The notes below the pieces were generated by a model, which worked only from the letters and a program-made list of their open reading frames with translations, searched no databases and was not told the origin of the DNA. From Mermis nigrescens (Eukaryota; Nematoda; Enoplea; Mermithida; Mermithidae), in NCBI GenBank assembly GCA_036768485.1, contig JAVLUZ010000157.1:15317877-15381876 (forward strand): a DNA stretch of 64,000 nt. The letters run 5' to 3'. Shown here in pieces: positions 29,202 through 41,240 of this stretch. The translations under genes were made by a program, and so were the position numbers. Positions within the stretch are counted from its first letter, which is position 1. Every line of letters starts with the position of its first letter.

Positions 29202-29891
29202 CTATTCTTCCTAAAAACAGTCACTTACAGACCCTGTAAATAGTGATTAAACAAACTTTTTAATCCACAAAATATGTACATCCTGCCTGTAGTTAATGGA
29301 AATTTTTGATAAAAATTTTGCTGAGGCGTTAGAACTCACGAAAGGCCAGTGTGCACCAGTCACAGTGATACCTACTGCTTAAACTTTCACAAAAGAACGA
29401 CTTTCCGAAAGCAAATCCAAAAATGACAAATTTTCCACTTTCTGGCTTGTATCTACTTCTTTTCCTATTCCCATTTTGCGTAAAAAAATTGTTTCATCCC
29501 TCATTGTGCCCTTTATGTAGTGCCGAAAATCATTTGTTGCTGAAGAAACTTTGATAAGCTAATATTTTGAATGTTTGAAATGCAAACGATTTCTTTTAAT
29601 TGAATTGACTCAAATCGTTTTATAATCGTGGAATCTTCTAAAATTCTTTTCCCGTATATGATAAGTGCACCAGATAGGCATATTTTTGAGCAGATTAAAA
29701 AAATTGACGTCATAAGTGAGCGCAATTTATGTGTCGCCTTTTCATTTTATCCCGCTTTCGTTGACTATTCATCCGTTCTTCAGTATAGTTTAAATTTGTT
29801 TTTAACTCATTTTCGTCTTCACCATGTGTTTTCGTCAACTTGGCGAATTAATTTTGTATCTTTGTTGAAAGTGTAGACTATTTTTATATTT
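29202..29891. promoter_or_regulatory. putative promoter/5' UTR region of the HADHA gene
   Basis: Lies between the divergent minus-strand frame and HADHA. An acceptor-like TTTATATTTCAG ends at 29894 just before the HADHA start codon, suggesting an upstream non-coding exon in this region. No defined promoter element could be picked out. Confidence 0.35.
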
Positions 29892-29921
29892 CAGGGTCAT
29901 CGCTTGTCATACCGCTGGAAA

Positions 29922-30015
29922 ATGACTATAATGCTGCGAGTTCGATCTTTTTTATTTCCTAGTTCGCGTTTGTGTGTCTACCATACTGCATCATTCAGTT
30001 CAAGTCAATTTAAAG
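29922..30015 (+). CDS. HADHA: trifunctional enzyme subunit alpha, mitochondrial (HADHA), exon 1
   Basis: First coding exon of the alpha subunit of the mitochondrial trifunctional protein, the inner-membrane complex that hydrates and oxidises long-chain acyl-CoA in beta-oxidation. Starting at 29922 (an in-frame ATG three codons later is equally possible), it encodes 31 residues rich in Arg and Ser with almost no acidic residue, a typical matrix-targeting presequence (MLRVRSFLFPSSRL). It ends AAAG|GTATGG in phase 1. A 3' splice site just upstream implies a non-coding first exon. The gene is split over more than 31 kb in this window and runs past the right edge. About 459 codons of roughly 760 are visible. 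Confidence 0.75.
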
Positions 30016-30569
30016 GTATGGTTGCGACACAGTTTTTTAGCACTATGCCAGTGCTAAACTGTAGGATATGGTCCTAGCGAAAAATTCGGATTTCTTAACG
30101 AATTTAGGCTACCTGTTTTAGTGTGTAGGGTTCATCAGACGAAAGTGTAAGAAAGAAATTTAATCAAAATCGACATATGGAAATACAGGAGCTAAAACGT
30201 TGAATTTGATAACGCTAAAGTAAATAAGTATCAGGGTTGGCTTGCTTTGCTTTTCATGTGTTGAAAATCAGCACGGTTTTTGGTTTTCTTTTTTGAATTT
30301 TATCTTAGAAAGTATTGAAGATATATTCTACATTATTTGTAAGTGTGCAAATATTGCAATTTGCAAGTCGTTTAGCTCAATTCGATGTTTTGAAATTGCA
30401 AGGATACGAAAAATCTTTCTCAATTATCGATTCACACGATTTCGTTGTAAATGCTCTAACTCAGAACTGGCCCTGTGCATCTTCGAGTACAGATAAAGTA
30501 CTTTGTTCTGTTTGTAATATTTCATTCGCTATTTGTTATCAGTATTTTTATTGCATGTTTGGTTTAAAG

Positions 30570-30640
30570 ATCGACAACACGTCAGATATACACTGAACGG
30601 AGATGTGGCAGTGGTGAAATTGGATTCTCCTAATACCAAA
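30570..30640 (+). CDS. HADHA: HADHA, exon 2
   Basis: Acceptor TTTAAAG|ATCGAC and donor AAA|GTAAGA. In phase 1 it reads RYTLNGDVAVVKLDSPNTK, the first strands of the enoyl-CoA hydratase fold (family GDVAVVRINSPNSK). It ends in phase 0. Confidence 0.9.
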
Positions 30641-32004
30641 GTAAGAACTATAAGATATTCATTCGAGGTACAAAGGTAGCTAAAAGTTATCACGAAATTC
30701 TGCGCCTTATGATGATTCTTAAGTCGATGCAAGTCGGATAAAAGCTGGCTTGAACCTCCGTTTACTAAGACGTTATTACAGTCGAAGGTTACCTTGACAG
30801 AACGCCGTTCTAGCCTATGTTTCTGCATTACATATTCTGGCAACTATTAGTTTCATTCTGTGCGGTTTTTATGCTCTTTCTAAATATGTATGTTATCTTA
30901 TTTAAAATCAGTTTTAAAGAGTTACGATTAAAAACGACTATAATGCATAAGCATAGGCCTCTGGTGGACCTCCACGCAAAAAAAGAAAAGTAGATATATG
31001 TTGTGTTAAGTACAACCATGATATGCTAATGTACTCGTACATCTGAAAAGGGATAGACAAGTAATTTTTTATTTTTTCGCATAAAGTTTTGTGATATCAC
31101 CGTGGATATGCTAAATAATGCTCATTTCTTACTGATACATAATTTCTTGTGGAGCTAGCTAAAACAATAATTATGCAGATGGATCTGAAATGATCATAGA
31201 CAAAGTTCTAGACACAGAGTTAAGAAAGATCGGAAAAAATTGGTGATAAATTGATTGGCTAGAAAGTCTTTCTAACCAATGATAAATGGAGGATTAAACT
31301 GTAAGCAATTACCTTTTAATGCAGTGCGATATGATTAAAGCACATACATAGGTGCTAAAATAAAATAAGATTATTGTACTGCTCCTGAAATCGTTGTAGT
31401 TGCTTAATTGTGCACTGAAATTTGCTTCACACGGACAATGTTTGAGTCGTAATCTCATGCAGTGTTGCAATGTTGTGTACTGGAAAGAATATTTTTATAA
31501 CACAACACATGTCTTGCCTGCGTACTAAACTAAAATTTAGGACCTGCAAAAATACTTTACATACGTTTATATGAGCGTATGCTATAACAAGAAGATTTAT
31601 GTATTTATGTAATTGCTCATTGCCAAGTAATTCTGTTGAATAAACGAGGCGAAATTTTTGCTTTTCTCCAGACAATATGCAATGAAGCACTGAAATTAGC
31701 TGCAGTTCTTTTCCTTCATATCTAATAACAGCTTTCGTTTCATATATCTTTTATCTTATCATCGGAACTAGGAACTTAATGAAATTCACAGGAATTATCT
31801 AATGGAAATCTAGAGATACAAAACTATTCAGAAAAATAGATCAATCGAAGGTCGCATTCTTTTTATTTATTTGTTTATTTGAACGGGATTCATTCCGTTG
31901 CCTTGATTAGTACTCTCTTTTTAAACCTAAGATTTAAACGTTTTTCAGGAATAAGGTGTATATGAGTAAAAATTTTATTTTATATCCGTTTTAAAACTTT
32001 TTAG

Positions 32005-32138
32005 GAAAACACGCTAAATCGAGCCGTTATGCTAGAAGTTTCGGATTGTATGAATGAATTGTGGTCCAACAGTTCAGTTCGTAGCGTTGTCCTTATGTCT
32101 GGTAAAGCTAACAGCTTCATCGCTGGAGCAGACATCAA
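32005..32138 (+). CDS. HADHA: HADHA, exon 3
   Basis: Acceptor TTTTTAG|GAAAAC. Encodes NTLNRAVMLEVSDCMNELW, then SVVLMSGKANSFIAGADI. The FIAGAD motif forms part of the CoA pocket and oxyanion hole of the hydratase. The only donor before the in-frame TGA is CAA|GTGATT, giving phase 2. The joint to exon 4 does not work with a standard acceptor (see findings). Confidence 0.9.
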
Positions 32139-33003
32139 GTGATTTTTATTCTTTGTTTTTCATTTCTATCATCTGATTTATGCATGTTTTTGCATTAGCT
32201 ATATCATTTCTTTTGATAACAGTCTTACAAAGATGTTAAGAGTGTGATTTAGGGCAATATTCATGTATGTAATGCATTATGGGACATCAGTACTACTATC
32301 TAAAATTCAATACCTCTCTAGCTTGCAATCATTTTGAGCTAAGGAGAGCGTAGCTTGTGTATGCACATAATCAGTCATTTACAATTAAATATATCGATCC
32401 GTCTTTTAGGCTTATAAATTTTTTAACATTTTAGCCGTACGCGTTGATTTGGACCGAACCGGGTTTAAATTTCTGTAGATGATTATAAATATTGTTGGTT
32501 TTTTTATATAATTAGATAAAAACTTCAAAATGTAAAAATTAAAATTGGCTACTTATTTGAATTAATTTCCTTGCAAGAGTCGAAATGCGTTGAATTTTTA
32601 ATTCGGATACTTGAGGGCTAAGATAAATTAAAAATATGATTGATTAAATGGTTATGTATGTAATATGTATACGATCAATTTGATTATTTCACATATACGT
32701 CTTAATTGTTTTGTAATTAATAATTTTTGTTCATTTTGACTATTTGAAATCATTTGCAGAACGCTAGGTTTCAAATTTATATTTTGTTAAATTTTTAATG
32801 AACTTTCTTCGAATGAATTTATACAGTGTCTCCCTTGAATTCCTACTGACCGCATTAATGCCAATAAACGCATTATGGCTTTCGATTTAATGATGATAGT
32901 TGAATGATTACTTTCCGTTGAAAGCTTTGACGAGACTTTCCGTTGAAAGCTTTGACGGGAAATGAGCTCATCCTTCCATTTATCAAGTAACACATGTTTG
33001 GTC

Positions 33004-33457
33004 CAGTGTTTTCTTTTGTACAAGGTCCATTTGTACATGTATGTACAAAGATAGTCCTTAAAAGTCTGTACATTTTGTACACATAAATTTTTGGGTACTA
33101 TAATATGGTACAGCAGCGATTTTAGTTTGGCAAAAACAGAGTTGTTCGGCCTTTAGTAGTGTATTTTAGCTAATTTCTGGGTTTCTGAGGGCGGAAATTA
33201 CTAATAATCGTCGTAAAATGGCGCGAAGCGCCGAAAAATTTGACATTTTTCCTTTCAAAATGCAATTTCTGACATTATAAAGATACATATAACACACAAT
33301 TACTCATTTCAGCGCGAAGCGCCGAAAATTCATGCGAATTTCAAACCTTTTTTGCAGTTTTTGTCTTCCCAAAAATCTTTGTACATGTACAAAGACGGTC
33401 CCAAAAAGTCTTTGTAGGTACATCGGGAAAAATCTTTGCCGAATACAAAAAACTCTG
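33004..33457 (-). mobile_element. hAT-type MITE family A, copy 3
   Basis: Reverse orientation, ends CAGTGTTTTCTTTTGTAC and CAAAAAACTCTG, with a perfect 8-bp duplication GTTTGGTC (32996-33003, 33458-33465). In HADHA intron 3. Confidence 0.9.
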
Positions 33458-34130
33458 GTTTGGTCTCTATTCAAGGCTTGCATAAATTTTTAGGAAATCT
33501 CTTAGGTATTTCATTAAAGAAGTAAACTAAAAACGTGATTAAAGTTTGATTAATTTAAGAAAATTTATTCGCTAGCCTTATAAATTAGCCAGAAGGCTTA
33601 GCGTCAGACAGACAGGTACTGTCAACGTTAAGGACAGTAAATTTCCTTGATCAATATTTTAAAAAATCGTTTATTCTGTTTGCACGGTAAGAAAATCAGA
33701 ATTATGCAGCATCATTATTTTATTAATTATTGTGAAAATGATTGAAATCGAGCTTATGCTTGCTTTACTTTAACACATAGTCAATTAAAGGATGATACGT
33801 GGCTAGTGAAATTGTATTTACTATATTGCGCAGTGCCTAACAGGGTACTTTATAAAATAAAAGTCATAAAAAAGTAATGCATAATTTCCAATATTTCTGT
33901 AGCGAAACGAGTAGTTTTTGAATGAAAATAAAATACTGACAGCAATAGCAAAGAATATCGGACTTTTTTAGGAATACGGAATTTCTAGTCTTCAATCAAT
34001 AATACTAACATAAGCAAAAGTTGCCTTGTTATAGAAAATTAATGACTGACTCGATCGGGAACGGCAGAATTGGAGTTTATAGATCTCTGTTTATATGTAA
34101 TTCACAGAACGTGCATTGATTAGTTTTCAA

Positions 34131-34269
34131 CATGCTTTCCGAGTGCAAAACTGCTCAAGAGGCCAGCTCTCTAGCAAAATCTGGACAAGACTTGTTGCTC
34201 AAAATTGAACGAAGCGAAAAACCGGTCGTAGCTGCCATAATGGGTACTTGCATGGGAGGCGGAGCTGAG
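34131..34269 (+). CDS. HADHA: HADHA, exon 4
   Basis: Encodes MLSECKTAQEASSLAKSGQD, then KPVVAAIMGTCMGGGAE, ending GAG|GTAAGT in phase 0. GGGAE carries the first of the two glutamates conserved in the crotonase active site. The left boundary is uncertain: homology wants the exon to begin at the C before ATG at 34132, but the nearest AG is at 34122-34123 and gives the wrong frame. Confidence 0.85.
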
Positions 34270-35058
34270 GTAAGTCATGTTCGCATTCCTGGGCTCATTT
34301 ATACATTACGTCATGCAGTGATAAAATTGCATAAATTTTGCCTATTGAATATTTTGATTTTAATTGAAAATATTAATAATTATTCACAATTATTTAAATT
34401 AAAATTTTGATTGTTTTAATTTTAAATTTTAATTATAATTTAAATAAATCTTAATTTAGATTTTTGAACTTTTGTATTTGTTTGGCGTTTACCATAAACG
34501 GATTCGCTAAATTAATGTCATTTACAAAGCACAGTTCATTGAATGAGTTCTTTTTCTTTTAAGTACTATGCACTTATTGAATAGAGCGATTTTTGTCGTT
34601 TGTTCCTGAAAAAATGATATTTAGTCTAGTCTGCTTTTGACAATGACTGTTATGTTTCTTTTAAATGTTCACTTTCATTTTTTTATTGAACTCCATTGTT
34701 TTTATTTACCAGTCCATTTGTATTTCAAGGCGGTGCTTAAATCAACCATTGTTTTGCAAGTCATCAATACGACGAAAAAAACAAAACAAAACAGAAAAAA
34801 GGAAAGAAATATAAGAAAGGTAGAAAAATAAATAATAGGAAAAAAGGAAAAATATTCAGTGAAGAAAATATAGAAGGAATAATTTTTGTTGTCTCTTTCT
34901 AAGCGAAGTTGTTCAGTTTTGCACGATATTTACCAAGTGGGGACCAGAATTAAGACCGGTTTCTATTTCCCTATTTTCGATTACATTGCATCCGTTTTTT
35001 TAATTCTTTATTGCTTCTTGCGTGTATCAGCCTTGTATTGAATTTGTAATTTTCACAG

Positions 35059-35178
35059 GTTACCTTAGCGTGTCACTATAGAATAGCTGTGAATGACAAG
35101 AAAACAGTTTTTGCCTTCCCTGAAGTTCAGCTTGGATTATTACCAGGATCGGGTGGCACTCAAAGATTGCCTCGCTTA
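35059..35178 (+). CDS. HADHA: HADHA, exon 5
   Basis: Acceptor TTTCACAG|GTTACC and donor TTA|GTAAAA, phase 0 at both ends. Encodes [20 protein letters not shown], then [23 protein letters not shown] carries the second catalytic glutamate, and the [14 protein letters not shown] loop is a crotonase-family signature. Confidence 0.93.
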
Positions 35179-35271
35179 GTAAAAATTTTAATTTTGAGGT
35201 TTAACATCGCTCATTGCGGTCAGTGACACTTAGCACCAGAACTTCAGATCTGAATGCTCTATGATACTTAG

Positions 35272-35654
35272 CATAGATGTACAAGGCCATGGTCGGCAGA
35301 GGGGGTGAAATCTCAAAATTCCAAAACAGTTAATTTAACGTTCACGATTTTGTTTGCTGTTTAAACAATCAAAATGGTCGAAATAGTCTATAGAACGTTT
35401 GTTCTTGGTAATATCGCATTTTTAGTTCATTTTGACTGCGTTATATCACTTATAACACTAAAAAACGCAAAAATTGACTAATTTTGGGCGATTTTTGAGT
35501 AGAAAGCTAATAAAAGTAGTTTGACAATTTTACTGCTTTTGAACTCAAAAATTATGCAAAAAAAGTTCAATCAGCTAAAAATCGCCGGACAGTACCTGTC
35601 CGGCTGACCCTTCAGCAGGGAGTACCCCCTCACCTCCCCCTATGTGCATGTATG
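35272..35654. mobile_element. 383-bp hAT-type MITE (CATAGATGTACAAGG ends), copy 1
   Basis: Starts CATAGATGTACAAGG and ends CCCTATGTGCATGTATG, with a perfect 8-bp duplication ATACTTAG (35264-35271, 35655-35662). The inner sequence (an ACAGTTAATTTAACGTTCAC stretch and the CCGGACAGTACCTGTCCGG palindrome) recurs at about 40876-41240. In HADHA intron 5, only 93 bases after exon 5. Confidence 0.85.
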
Positions 35655-35958
35655 ATACTTAGAGAGCAATGTACGTATATAGTACTTATCTAAATTGCTC
35701 CTGAATTTATCAAAAATTTTTTTGACAATTCATTTTTTTAACTATAACTTACATTTAGTATGGTGTCGTAATAGCTCGAAGATATCAATTTCAGATTAAC
35801 AATATTCATTTCCTTTCGAGTCATTTTGTGTTACTTTTTCAGTCGTTAAGGTTTCTTCACTTTAATTAACAATTATGTAAACAGTGCTTTTTCAGAGAGT
35901 GTCGCCTTCCTTCCTAGAGATTATTGAAAAATGAAAGATTTCTCTTCGTTGGTATGCA

Positions 35959-36164
35959 TACTGTAACAGGGGGTAAGGGGTTCCCTTACTAAAAGTTAGT
36001 CGTCCCCTATCTCCCCCGAAGTCGGAAAATCTATGACCCCTATTTTGGCAAAAGCTTACGTTTTTTGCCATTATTAGGCGTTTTTTTGCCATTTTTGGCA
36101 AAAATTGGAGTCATTTACACCCTCTTCTTTTCATCCAAAATTTTGAGCTATTACATGTATGACG
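35959..36164. mobile_element. possible MITE (CATACTGTAACAG / TTACATGTATG ends)
   Basis: A G-rich left end and TTTTGAGCTATTACATGTATG right end form imperfect inverted repeats like those at 10065-10289 and 63596-63842. The duplication is not convincing. In HADHA intron 5. Confidence 0.4.
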
Positions 36165-36573
36165 TTATGTCAATTTTGCAAAAACGTTTTTTTTAATGAA
36201 AAATGAAGATTGTCGTAGTTTGCTATAGGCTAGATAACAAATGTATAAGTGCTTGCGAAGCGCTTTCTTGTCGTTATGCTAAAAGAAAAACACTTATTTG
36301 GCACAGATTCGCATGCAATTTTGAATCGTTTTTTTCTAAAAACAAGATACATATGTACATACATATTAGCTTACACCACTAATAAAAAAATTGTGGGCAA
36401 TTCTTTCATTTTTCCCGAGAAATCGGTTCTGAGCGGCCCTTTTATGCCATCTCAAATTTATTGTATTGTATTTATTATATTTTTTTATTTATTATATTTT
36501 TATCATATTTATTATATTTTTCATTTATATTTATTATTGTATTTTTATTGTATTTCAGTCGCTGCTCATTCAG

Positions 36574-36676
36574 GTTTCACTAAACAATACCTTTGATATG
36601 GCAATGAAAGGTAAGAATGTACCAGCGCGGAAAGCAAAGTCAATTGGCCTCGTTGATCAGCTAGTCGAACCACTGG
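36574..36676 (+). CDS. HADHA: HADHA, exon 6
   Basis: Encodes VSLNNTFDMAMKGKNVPARK, then AKSIGLVDQLVEPL, the end of the hydratase domain (family GLVDQLVEPLG). The acceptor at CATTCAG|GTTTCA fits the family length; an in-frame upstream acceptor at 36557-36558 would add five residues. The donor CTGG|GTGGGT leaves phase 1, which exon 7 completes. Confidence 0.88.
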
Positions 36677-37213
36677 GTGGGTGCATTTTCTAATTAATTA
36701 TTTTTTTGATCCTGTTCACCGATTTCTAGGCGAATGTCTCAGCCTAAAATTCAGGAACGTATAAAATCTAAATTTCTGAATCATCTTAATTGGAATTAAA
36801 TTCTATGACCTAGGAGTGGGAGTTATTCAAAATAAAAATGGACATACATGGGCAGAGGGTCAATTAGGGGTCAAATGACTTGACCTCAGGGGCTGAGCAA
36901 CCCCGCTAGAGAAGCCGGGCTGACCCCGCAAGAGTTTTGAAAATTGCCTGGAGAAAATGAGGTAAAATGAAGGCCGAAAATATAAGAAAATTCACAATTT
37001 TCTCAAGAGTGCTTGAAATTGACCAAAAACTGTGGAATCATGTAGTTGCAACGCTATTTCAGCATTTATACCAGTTTTTGAGATCATTTTATCCCCCAAA
37101 AAGTCAATGTTTGATCTTCTTAAACCAGTTGACCCCCCACATCGGCCATGCTGTGCATCTATGGTTGTCATGATCAATCCCACAGGTTCCAGGGAATTCA
37201 TTTGACCTGGAAA

Positions 37214-37653
37214 CATGTGGTTTTTTCGTACTCGGCGAAGATTTTTTCCGATGTACAAAGACTTTTCGGGAGCGTCTTTGTACATGTACAAAGATTTTTG
37301 GGAAAACAAAAATTTCAAAAAAGGTCTGAAATTCGCAAAAGTTTTCGGCGCCGAAATGAGTAATTGTTTGTCCTATATATCTTTAAAATGGTAGAATTTG
37401 CATTTAGAATGGAAAAATGTCAAATTTTTCGGCGCTTCGCGCCATTTTAAGATAATCTCTAGCAATTTTTGGCGTCATAAACCTAGAAATTAGCTAAAAT
37501 ACACTCCCAAAGATAGAAAACCCTTTTTTACCACACTAAAATCGCTATTGTACAATATTATAGTGCACAAAAATTTGCATGTACAAAATGTACAAAGACT
37601 TTTGGGGACCATCTTTGTACATGTACAAACGGACCTTGTACAAAAAAGCACTG
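37214..37653 (+). mobile_element. hAT-type MITE family A, copy 4
   Basis: Ends CATGTGGTTTTTTCGTAC and GTACAAAAAAGCACTG, with a perfect 8-bp duplication CCTGGAAA (37206-37213, 37654-37661). Monomeric form. In HADHA intron 6. A short remnant of another copy (CAGTGTTTTTTACAAGGTC) lies at about 37721. Confidence 0.9.
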
Positions 37654-38544
37654 CCTGGAAAACCTAAGCATGCCAATGTATGAAAATGGGTGTCCGTATT
37701 TCAAACGGTTCAGATATCCTGCAGTGTTTTTTACAAGGTCTCTTTTTACCTGCATGAAGCTTTTAACTTAGTTAGCAAGTCGAATTTAGCAGCTGTTTAT
37801 ATTGCGAATAGTTCAGAAAACTGCATGGAAGTGCGTTAGGCGCCCGGAAAATTTGCCACTGTATTTTGAGACTCAACTTTAAAACTTTGTAACGGCAGAA
37901 GAAACAAAACCTTAAACTGGTTTGTATAACTAGAATGTGTAACTTTCAAACCTTCACTATGTTCAACGCAAATTTTTTGATTCATTCAAGCTTTTAAACT
38001 TAATGTTGAAGCGTTTAAGCAGCAAAAGCGCTGTGATTACTGTCAGTGACAATATCTGGATGTATTCTAATGCTTATGTAAAAGGTGATGGGCGATGGGA
38101 TCGATCGTCGACAATTTTTTTGGGGGCGTAAGCATGCAGAAAATTACTTTTACGTAAATTTTTTTACGTATGACTGCTTTTGCCCGTTTAAAGATTTGTG
38201 TTTTTACAAAAGCGATTACAAAGGTTTTTGTATTGACGTTCCCGTCCTCAGATTTTGACTATTTCTTCATGTTAGGTTTAATCGAAAGTTTTGTGCATTT
38301 TTCAATTTTTGTTCAAAATTGACCCATTATTTTGTTTTGCTTCAGAATTTAGATGCATCATCAATCAAAAATTAAATAGCTTTGTTTGCGTTCTGGCTGA
38401 TTAGCTAACAATGACTGAAAAAAACCTTTATCCGTTCTGCTTAGCTTTGAGGATGAAATATTTGTTTTGTAAAGTTTTTCGGCGCTTTATTGTTTATTAG
38501 CAGGCCATCCGCTTTGTTAATCTTTTAAGTGTCGTATTGTTGTT

Positions 38545-39128
38545 CAGGCAGGCACCTAGCTGACCCTCTGAATTTCAGGGGTGGACTAAAACTCCGAAGT
38601 CAGATATCTCAGCAACTACTTGTAGACAGGCGAAATAGTAGCGTTTTACTGCGTTTCTCCGCGAGCTCCACATACAGTGGAGAAGAAAAAATTCCAAAAA
38701 ATAATTTAACTTAATCTTAATCATTTTAAAAAATATGTCCTATAAAATGGTCACACGAATGGTTCATAAACATTTGATTCCGCTGGAAAATTTTTTGGCT
38801 TATTTTGTACTCAATTCTGGTAAAAGAAAAGAAAAGCTAGATAAAAAAGTGAATAATTCTGCGCTAACCGTCAGAAAATTCCGATATATTCATCATGCCT
38901 CATCGGAAGACAAGACTTATGCAAAAAAAATTGATCTGGCGCAAAGCGCCCGAAAAATTTCGTGATTATTTATTCAAAAGTGTGCTAGAATCTATTCTGG
39001 CAACCTTTCAAATGCGCTTCAAGAACTTTCAATTTTTTCTTTGTAGAACCCTTGCAAAAAATATTCGTACTTGCAAAATTCGGTGGGACTAGTTTTACTG
39101 TATCCTCCCACATACATATACGTGCCTG
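38545..39128. mobile_element. 584-bp hAT-type MITE (CAGGCAGGCACCTAGC ends)
   Basis: Starts CAGGCAGGCACCTAGC and ends ACGTGCCTG, with a perfect 8-bp duplication TTGTTGTT (38537-38544, 39129-39136). It includes a GGCGCAAAGCGCC hairpin. Truncated relatives occur at 9165-9373 and near 54530. In HADHA intron 6. Confidence 0.85.
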
Positions 39129-39780
39129 TTGTTGTTAGGAGAATGAAAATAGACAATGTCGGTGGAAGAATTACATTTTAAGTCTAACGATTTGCTGCCA
39201 TTATGTAACTAAAACTTTATTGCAAGAAAAAATTGATTTATTAAGTCATCTTCCGTTCTAAAATTAATTTTAAGGAGATTTTTATTGGATAGATAGAAGA
39301 CTTTTGTACAATATACTCGTATGGCCTTTGCAAAAAAAGACTGAAAAGCGTCTCACTCGTACATGCATTGCACACTGCACAGCATGAAGATTCTGATGTG
39401 GGGTGAAACCAAAAAAAATTGTCTGAACTGCTTTTTTGGCTCAAAAACGATGGATGTATCTGTCAAGAAACAGCTTTATGCCGTTTCTGATACTCCCTCT
39501 CTGTAAACGATAAACACAACACATAGAATAAGTTTTAAAAAATTCAATAATACATATTTAGTAAATATATAGTCAAAAATGAGTGTTTGGTGTCAAACGC
39601 ATAAAAAACTGCCGTTTTTAAACTAAAAGGTAACTAAATATGCTTTAAACAAGACATTTTCTACGTTTTTTAGGAAATACAAATTGGGAGGTGGTGAAAA
39701 CCCTTAACTCACAAGGTCATGTATGGCTTCACTGTTCCTTTCGATTCCTACCTCTAAATACATATAATTTACAAATTCAG

Positions 39781-39903
39781 GACCAGGGTTAAAGCCGCCG
39801 CAAGATAGGACAATCGAATACCTCGAAGAAGTAGCAGTGAATGTAGCACGCCAAATAGCTAGTGGAACATTGAAAATAAATAGGAATCGGCCCGTAAAGG
39901 ACA
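39781..39903 (+). CDS. HADHA: HADHA, exon 7
   Basis: Acceptor ACAAATTCAG|GACCAG and donor GACA|GTAATA. Reads PGLKPPQDRTIEYLEEVAVN, then VARQIASGTLKINRNRPVKD, matching the linker between the hydratase and dehydrogenase domains. Phase 1 in and out. Confidence 0.9.
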
Positions 39904-40875
39904 GTAATATAACTTTATTACTTACTAGAAAAATTTGAATAAAATGCTCTTAATATTAAATTTTAAAATGACTACACTGCCTAATTTCGAAAATCAAAAT
40001 GTAAAAATATTAAAGGGTCGAAATAGTTGCACAAATGCTCGTTCATATGTACATGCATAATCGATTTATGTATGTACAATATATGTACATATATTGTATA
40101 CAGGCCCGTATGCAGGAATTCTTCAAGGTATCGTTTCGTTGGGTCCAAAATACTTTGCTCTTTTATCTTTGCAACTAACTGTGGCTGCCAACAATAAATT
40201 CCGCTTTTAAATGTTTAAGGAATGCTCTATTCAGCGAAAACATTGAATCGATTCTTTTAAATTTTAAAGCATTTTTCAACTTATTAAGCATATAATAAGA
40301 GCTACAAGTTTCAAGTGCCGAAATTTCTATTATGAAGAAACCGTTCGTTTTAAGCTTAAATTATACGTAGTTTCATGCAATAAGCAAGATTGAATGCATC
40401 TAAATTTATTGCTAATATTGATTACAAATCGTCGCTTAATCCGAACGCTGCGCGTGTTTGGCATGAAAACAATAGATGTTTAAGCTTCACTAACGGGCAA
40501 CGCAAATATTGCTTCTTTTTGGCCGCACCAGAGGCTAAATTGTCGAAAATAATTCAAATATGGCGCTGAACATCTGCTGGTTTCTCTCCTCATGAAAATT
40601 CACATACCTAATGTGTATTTCCGACGTTACATATCTTATAACTTAAAAAACAATTTTGGGGCTAAAGGGGCTTATATTCTCTTTGAAGTCAGCAGTAACC
40701 GTCTCAAATATAATCACAATTTGGTTTTGAATATCTTACGTTCTTATAAAATTGCCAAAAATATGTGAAAAGATTGCGACAAAAAGCACTTTTCTTAGAA
40801 TATCTCTTTTTTAGACTTCATTATTTTACTCCATTTCAAACTTTTATTTTAAACATTGGCTTTATCGCTACCCTA

Positions 40876-41240
40876 CCATGGGTGCACAAGGTCATGGTCG
40901 GCAGGGGGTGAAATCCCAAAAATCCATAACAGTAAATTTAACGTTCACGATTTTTTTTGCTATTTAACGATCAAAATGTTTTATATAGCCTATAAAACGT
41001 TTTTTCGTGATAATATCGCATTTCAAAAGCATTTTTAGTCCATTTCGACCTCATTATATGACTTTTAACACTAAAAAATGGAAAGATTTATCAATTTTGG
41101 GCGCTTTTGAGTATTTTGACACTTTTACTGCTTTTGGCCTCAAAAGTGTGTAAAAAACGTTCCATCCGCTCAAAATCGCCGGACAGTACCAGTCCGGCTG
41201 ACCCTCAGGGGGTGATACCCCCTCACCCTTATATGTGCAT
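40876..41240. mobile_element. CATAGATGTACAAGG-type MITE, copy 2
   Basis: Diverged second copy of the element at 35272-35654 in the same orientation: GGTGCACAAGGTCATGGTCG start, the CGCCGGACAGTACCAGTCCG palindrome and a CCCCCTCACCC end. The duplication is not clear. In HADHA intron 7. Confidence 0.7.

Noticed and set aside
36832..37160. Possible MITE starting CATACATGGGCAGAGG
   Set aside because: The G-rich left end and GTGCATCTATG right end look like the family, but the flanking octamers do not match, so the limits are unsupported.
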